Below are positions 59,796 to 64,000 of a stretch of DNA of 64,000 nt, piece after piece. Within the stretch, counting starts at the first letter, position 1, and the number at the start of each line of letters is the position of its first letter. The stretch is from positions 186,001-250,000 of the forward strand of contig CALMGM010000008.1 in NCBI GenBank assembly GCA_937863685.1, read 5' to 3'. A model generated the notes under the pieces. That model was given only the letters and a program-made list of their open reading frames with translations. It was not told the origin of the DNA and ran no database searches. The stretch comes from an uncultured bacterium (GTDB lineage Bacteria > Edwardsbacteria > AC1 > EtOH8). The position numbers and the translations under genes are program-made.

Positions 59796-62381
59796 TCAAT
59801 GGCCTCCGAATAAATTCTTAAGCTTGTCGCCGGCTTTCTTCTTGAGTTCATCGGCTTCCTTCTTGGCCTTCTCTTCGGCGGCTTTCTTGGCTTTGTCTGC
59901 TTCGGCCTTGGCTTTAGCTTCGGCCTCGGTCTTGGCCTTGTCGATTTCCTCCTGGGCCTTACCCTTTAACCTGGCCTGGGCCATCTGGGTGTCCCAGCTG
60001 ATGGAGGGTTTTTGGGCCGGGCCCTTCACCAAAAGATCCAGCACCATCCGGCCGTCCTTGTCGGAGAACAAATTGACAGCAGATGACGATGACTTGGCCC
60101 GCAGCTTGTCGGATTCGTCCTTGGTCAGCTTGATGGATACGCGGTAATCCAGGGTCCCATCGAATCCGGAGCTGCCGGTGAGATTGACGTCGCCGAAGCG
60201 GCTGTCCATCTTCAGGTCATCCAGATACAATCTTTCATTTAATATCCGGAATCCCATGGACAGGCTTTTGAAGGTCAGGTCCCGGTCGTTGGTCAGCTTG
60301 GTGTATTCAAACACCTTGCCCAAAAGATCCCAGTTGACGATCTTGCCATCGCCGGTCTTGGCTTTGCCCGAGCCTTTTAAGGATTTTTTGATCAGGACGG
60401 TATCCGGAGCCAGTCCCGAGAATTCGCCATCCAGGTCCAGCTTGGTGAACATCCGGTCCTTGAACGGGGTCAGGGCGCTTAAGAAATCGTTGGCCTCCAG
60501 CTGGCTGGCCTGGGTTTTCAGCTTGTATTCGATCTTGGTAAGGTCATTCAGATCCGACCACAGACTGCCCAGCACTTTGCCGCTGTATACGCCCACTTGG
60601 CCGTCCAGGTTGAGCTTTCGATTGTCCATGGTCAGATTCCCGGTCAGGTTGTCATAATCTATCTTGAGAAATTTGATCTTGGCGATCCGGACCTTGCCGT
60701 CCATCAAAAAGTTCGGCAGGGGCGGCAGCACCGGCATCGGAGCCGCTGGGGTCTGTCCCTTGGCATCCGCTGCCTCGCCGGGCTTGGGAAGCGGCGGCAG
60801 CATCTCGTCCAGATCAAGCAAAGGAGAGTTGAGGGCGAAGGTGATGACCGCCTTCCCCTGCTTGGGCAGGGCGATGGCCGGCTGGCCGGGCTGGACCGGA
60901 ATTTCCGGGGCCAAGCTGAGGAAATTTTTGACCTGGGCGGTTAAGGACATTGAACTGCGGCCGATCCTGCAGGAGATGTCCGGAACGTTGATAAGATTCT
61001 TGGTCAGCTGGATTGTGCCGCTTAAATCGGTCACCGGCTTCATCAGGGCCTTGGTGGCCAAAGCGATCTTTTCAATGTCCACCCGGCCGTCCATGTTGAA
61101 AGTATTGATATTATTGACTTTCCCGTCCACCTTGAAATCGGCCTTGATCTTCCCGGCCAAAGTCATGCCCTCCTCCAACGGCACGTATTCCTTGACCTCG
61201 CCCAGGTCGAAATTGCCCTTGAAAGCCGCTTTGATGTAAGGATCCTCGAAATTTTTCACTAAGCAGGACATCTCAAAACCGGCGGTGCCCAGTTTGGCCG
61301 CAATCTTCTTGATATCCAGGTCTTTCTCGGAGAAAAAGATGTCGCCGTTGACGTCGGAGATGGACTTGGGCAGCATGGCGTATTTCACCCCGATGTTCCG
61401 CAGACCCACCATCCCGTCCACCTTGGGCATGGACTTGGGATCCTTGGGGTCAATCTGTCCGGTGATCTTCAATCCCAGCTCGATCTTGCCGGTGGCTTGG
61501 ACATCCTTGGCCTGGGCCTTGAACTCCGGCGGAATGGCGGCGAATATCTGCTTCATGTCGATGGCGGTGGTCTTAAGGGCCAGATCCAGCACCGGCAGGC
61601 TGTCGAAGTCGGATACAGTTCCGGCCAGGGTCAGGGCGATGCCCTGGGGCGCCACGGTCAGGTGATTGATGGTGACCACCGCGGCTGGCAGGTTGATGCT
61701 GATATCGTGATCGACGTTAACGTAGATGCCGCTAAGATTGACGCCCGGGATGGAGGTCCTGATCTCCTTGACCTTGATCCAGCCTGTGGTGCGGATGTTC
61801 TCCAGCTTGGCGTCGGCGTCCAGTTTGAGCTGTTCATTGATGCCCAGAACCTCAGCCCGCATATTGAGCTGTCTGTCCTCGAATACAAAACTGCCGTCGT
61901 TGATCCTGAAGGATTGCACGGCTATGGACACCGGACTGGAGCCCGGAGGTGGCTGTTTCTTGGCCGAATCGGCCGGCAAAACCTTGATCAGATCGTCAAA
62001 ATTGAAGGCGCCCTTGACACTCTTCTGGATGAGGATGGATGGCTTATCTATGCTAAGGCTGGTGACCGCCAGCTGCCGTTTAAGCAGGGCCAGAAGATTG
62101 ACCTTCAGGGTCACGGCCTCTATGGTGGCCATGGGTTGGGAATCGAAATTCTTGGCGTTGGCCAGCTCTATGCCCTTAAGCTGGACGCCCAGCCCGGTCC
62201 ATACTTTTAAAGAGAAGCTTTCCACCTTGACCGGCCGGCCCACCGCCTCTTCTATCTTGGGCATCAAAAGGGCCCGCAGTTTGGCCGGGGGGAACATCAA
62301 CTTTAGGGTGATCCCCGCAGCGACGAAGATGAAGACGACAACCGCCAGGATTATCAGCGGGATTTTCAAATACTTCGGCAT
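59796..62381 (-). CDS. AsmA family protein (inner-membrane anchored, periplasmic)
   Basis: About 861 residues from the ATG at 62381 (AAGGA site upstream; the earlier ATG at 62396 has none). N-terminal membrane helix (IPLIILAVVVFIFVAAGITL), AsmA N-domain (LRALLMPKIEEAVGRPVKVESFSL; in part), a long beta-rich body and the AsmA_2 C-terminal domain (LKGSGKAKTGDGKIVNWDLLG). The last 75 residues are a Lys/Ala/Glu coiled tail (EAEAKAKAEADKAKKAAEE). AsmA-like proteins form lipid-transfer bridges between membranes; the cargo here is inferred to be phospholipid. Confidence 0.9.
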   Translation of the reverse strand: MPKYLKIPLIILAVVVFIFVAAGITLKLMFPPAKLRALLMPKIEEAVGRPVKVESFSLKVWTGLGVQLKGIELANAKNFDSQPMATIEAVTLKVNLLALLKRQLAVTSLSIDKPSILIQKSVKGAFNFDDLIKVLPADSAKKQPPPGSSPVSIAVQSFRINDGSFVFEDRQLNMRAEVLGINEQLKLDADAKLENIRTTGWIKVKEIRTSIPGVNLSGIYVNVDHDISINLPAAVVTINHLTVAPQGIALTLAGTVSDFDSLPVLDLALKTTAIDMKQIFAAIPPEFKAQAKDVQATGKIELGLKITGQIDPKDPKSMPKVDGMVGLRNIGVKYAMLPKSISDVNGDIFFSEKDLDIKKIAAKLGTAGFEMSCLVKNFEDPYIKAAFKGNFDLGEVKEYVPLEEGMTLAGKIKADFKVDGKVNNINTFNMDGRVDIEKIALATKALMKPVTDLSGTIQLTKNLINVPDISCRIGRSSMSLTAQVKNFLSLAPEIPVQPGQPAIALPKQGKAVITFALNSPLLDLDEMLPPLPKPGEAADAKGQTPAAPMPVLPPLPNFLMDGKVRIAKIKFLKIDYDNLTGNLTMDNRKLNLDGQVGVYSGKVLGSLWSDLNDLTKIEYKLKTQASQLEANDFLSALTPFKDRMFTKLDLDGEFSGLAPDTVLIKKSLKGSGKAKTGDGKIVNWDLLGKVFEYTKLTNDRDLTFKSLSMGFRILNERLYLDDLKMDSRFGDVNLTGSSGFDGTLDYRVSIKLTKDESDKLRAKSSSSAVNLFSDKDGRMVLDLLVKGPAQKPSISWDTQMAQARLKGKAQEEIDKAKTEAEAKAKAEADKAKKAAEEKAKKEADELKKKAGDKLKNLFGGH

Positions 62382-62462
62382 TTTTCTATCCTTCATATGA
62401 TTGATTGTGCGTTGAGTAAAAAAGATATCATAACCGGGATGAAAAAACAAGCGGAAAGTAAA

Positions 62463-62486
62463 ACAGCCCCATATTAAGGAGGCTGT
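62463..62486 (-). terminator. Weak terminator after the small HTH gene
   Basis: Stem ACAGCC / GGCTGT with a 12 nt loop; the minus-strand transcript continues TTTTACTTT. May reduce read-through into the AsmA gene. Confidence 0.5.
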
Positions 62487-62495
62487 CAAAACATC

Positions 62496-62687
62496 TTATT
62501 TTTTCTTCTTGGGTTTCTTCTTGCGGAAATCCAGGGACATGCCCATATAGCTGGCCTTGGCGGTTATGGCGGCCGGAGTGCGGTCCATCTTGTCGGCTAT
62601 CTCCCGGGCCGAAAGTTTTTGCTGGGCATATTTCTTGAAAAGCGCCAGCTGCTCTTCGGTCCATAGTTTGTTTACCGGTCTTCCCAT
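62496..62687 (-). CDS. Small HTH/SANT-like DNA-binding protein
   Basis: 63 residues from the ATG at 62687, chosen for its AGGAG site (the frame to 62789 would cross the promoter). It has WTEEQLALFKKYAQQKLSAREIADKMDRTPAAITAKAS, a compact three-helix pattern like SANT/GcrA-type or homeodomain-like binders, and a basic tail RKKKPKKKK. Probably binds DNA; targets unknown. Confidence 0.75.
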   Translation of the reverse strand: MGRPVNKLWTEEQLALFKKYAQQKLSAREIADKMDRTPAAITAKASYMGMSLDFRKKKPKKKK

Positions 62688-62754
62688 TGATTTGCTCCTA
62701 AGGTAGATTTGCAATTTAAAATTTATTTGATTTTGATCACTTTCCCTATAGTTC

Positions 62755-62783
62755 ATGATAACCCATAAAAAGCCCAATGTCAA
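62755..62783 (-). promoter_or_regulatory. Sigma70 promoter of the small HTH gene
   Basis: TTGACA (62778-62783), 17 bp spacer and TATCAT (62755-62760) on the minus strand, about 70 bp before the start at 62687. Confidence 0.75.
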
Positions 62784-62873
62784 TATCAAGCAGTAGATCG
62801 CTGTATCTGCCTTGAAATATAAAATTCAGGGACTCGCCCGGGACAGGTGGACCGACAACCCCGGGGCTAAGAT

Positions 62874-63431
62874 TCAATTCATCTCAATAATTCCTGCCGA
62901 TAACTGGGTATATTGGTATATCTTGCACCAAAGGCATCTTCCGCGCATATTTTTTTCTTTTTCCGCTACCAGACTATAGCCCGCCTTCTCCAGCACTCTG
63001 CAGGACCCGGGATTCTCGCCGGCCGCTATCCCCAAGATTTCCGAAAGCTCCAATTCCCTGACCGCCCAGCGGCTCATGGCACGAACCGCTTCCGTGGCAT
63101 AGCCTTTGCCCTGGTGATTTTCCTCTATGGCATACCCTATCTCCACGCTGTTCTCTGCCGGGCTTAATCCGACATGGCCGATCAGCTCCCCGGTTTGTTT
63201 CAACTCGACTCCCAGCACGAATGGTCTTCTTTGTGGTGCCGGTTCGCCCGGGTATTGCCCGATCAGAAATTTGAGCACCCCGGTCGATTCCCTTTCATCC
63301 TTGTATGCCTGGTCCGGAATCCATATACACATTCCTTCCTCCTGGCTCATTTGCAGCACTTTGCCCGCGTCATCCAAGGAAAATTGACGCAATAATAGAT
63401 TGTCTGTTTCGATCAATATGGTTTTCCCCAT
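62874..63431 (-). CDS. GNAT acetyltransferase, RimJ/RimL type
   Basis: About 185 residues from the ATG at 63431 (GGAAGG upstream). The start ETDNLLLRQFSLDDAGKVLQM, GELIGHVGLSP, IGYAIEENHQGKGYATEAVRAM (acetyl-CoA loop QGKGYA) and NPGSCRVLEKAGYSLVAEKEKNMRGR are standard for the ribosomal-protein or small-molecule N-acetyltransferase group. Its substrate cannot be assigned. Confidence 0.88.
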   Translation of the reverse strand: MGKTILIETDNLLLRQFSLDDAGKVLQMSQEEGMCIWIPDQAYKDERESTGVLKFLIGQYPGEPAPQRRPFVLGVELKQTGELIGHVGLSPAENSVEIGYAIEENHQGKGYATEAVRAMSRWAVRELELSEILGIAAGENPGSCRVLEKAGYSLVAEKEKNMRGRCLWCKIYQYTQLSAGIIEMN

Positions 63432-63467
63432 TTTGGCATACCTTCCCAATTTTTCCCGGGATAACAC

Positions 63468-63700
63468 AGTGAAATGGTATAAAACAGCTAAAAAAATACA
63501 GGTCTTTCACACTGAGAAAACATGCTTGCCTTGCAGGTTGAATGTGCGAATCTGGAAAATTATCACCCGTTCAGGCTGTCGGGGGTCACTATTTCTCAGA
63601 GTGGCAATTGCCTTAGAATAAATACCTTCGTGGCTCAGCGATACTGTGGCTAAAAGCCCTGGATTCGGTTTTATATTGTACTTCTGCGGCCATATAAATG
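63468..63700. other. Gap between the acetyltransferase gene and the rRNA terminator
   Basis: About 230 bp with no gene I can support. A 74-codon minus frame runs through it and into the terminator but has no ribosome site. Confidence 0.6.
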
Positions 63701-63701
63701 G

Positions 63702-63727
63702 AAAACCCCCGCTATAAAACGGGGGTT
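63702..63727 (-). terminator. rRNA operon terminator
   Basis: 8 bp GC-rich stem AACCCCCG / CGGGGGTT (63704-63711, 63720-63727) with an 8 nt loop, then TTTTCC on the minus strand. It lies just past the 5S gene. Confidence 0.85.
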
Positions 63728-63737
63728 CCAAATTTAA

Positions 63738-63853
<116 letters not shown>

Positions 63854-63955
63854 AATCTTTATTCGATAACCGAATAGGGATCTTAAATTGTTTTGAATAA
63901 CACTCCAAGCATTTAGCCGCCGATCGTAGAACAACGGCTATTAACTTTATAAATT

Positions 63956-64000
63956 ATGGTCAAGCCTCACGGCCGATTTAGTACCACTTGGCTGAAATCC
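63956..64000 (-). rRNA. rrl: 23S ribosomal RNA, 3' end only
   Basis: The minus strand ends with GGCCGTGAGGCTTGACC preceded by GTACTAAATC, the conserved 23S 3' terminus. The gene continues beyond the window. The roughly 100 bp spacer to 5S contains no tRNA. Confidence 0.9.

Noticed and set aside
63507-63731. 74-codon minus frame next to 5S rRNA
   Set aside because: It starts within the rRNA terminator and has no ribosome site or family resemblance.
63854-63955. Possible tRNA in the 23S-5S spacer
   Set aside because: No cloverleaf, TTCGA loop or acceptor stem is visible.

Overview
The window is one chromosomal stretch of an uncultured-looking Gram-negative bacterium. Outer-membrane machinery (a TolC family channel, an AsmA family protein, a lipoprotein, heptosyltransferase-type GT9 enzymes) argues for two membranes. 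The coding DNA looks GC-rich with AT-rich gaps. Long tetratricopeptide (TPR) proteins, a lipoprotein with the DNPLDP signature just after the lipid-modified Cys, an M6 metalloprotease, PATAN (DUF4388)-TPR proteins and an MglA-type GTPase are the style of candidate phyla near the FCB group (TA06, WOR-3 or Edwardsbacteria type). That placement is inference from style; no 16S gene is in the window. Every gene I accept lies on the minus strand, so transcription runs from high to low coordinates.

Reading in the direction of transcription. (1) 64000-63700: the 3' end of a 23S rRNA, then 5S rRNA and a terminator. (2) 63431-59205: a GNAT acetyltransferase, a 63-residue helix-turn-helix protein with its own good promoter, a large AsmA family protein and an RNase H-fold exonuclease. 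(3) 59053-52283: a seven-part efflux unit. A consensus promoter overlaps a perfect TetR-type palindrome, followed by TetR, TolC, a MacA-like adaptor, an ABC ATPase and two tandem MacB/FtsX-like permeases, closed by a terminator. (4) 52160-27754: a chemosensory and polarity cluster with CheW, CheY, CheA, CheC, a 22-odd-repeat TPR protein, two PATAN-TPR proteins, three Roadblock/LC7 proteins, MglA, a DnaA-like AAA+ ATPase without the DNA-binding domain, CheR, CheD, CheB, a TPR protein, CheW, two membrane-embedded chemoreceptors and a divergent CheW. (5) Inside that cluster, 45840-42669, sits an AT-rich five-gene defence island: a small unknown protein, an Mrr-like nuclease, a TIR-like protein with a membrane anchor, a NotI-family restriction endonuclease and a D12-class DNA methyltransferase. 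(6) 27757-22865: a PEGA-domain Ser/Thr kinase translationally coupled to the last CheW, a DUF5683 protein, a lipoprotein and a GAF-sigma54 activator. (7) 22881-3710: about seventeen tightly packed or overlapping genes for an unrecognised surface glycan, lipid or small-molecule pathway (GT9, two GT2, four radical SAM enzymes of which three are B12-binding-type, four methyltransferase-like or DUF362 enzymes, ATP-grasp, PLP decarboxylase, a FemAB/BioF2-like acyltransferase, two multi-pass membrane proteins with C-terminal TPRs). (8) 3443-1: a secreted M6 metalloprotease running off the window edge.

A working model, which is inference: chemoreceptors signal through CheA to CheY and, with MglA and its Roadblock regulators, set cell polarity or surface motility. 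The PEGA kinase and sigma54 activator next door may couple this to surface-polymer production by the downstream glycosyltransferase/radical SAM cluster. The most novel-looking parts are the DnaA-like ATPase inside a Che-Mgl operon, the defence island with its coupled nuclease/TIR pair inserted in the same operon, and the radical SAM-rich biosynthetic cluster.
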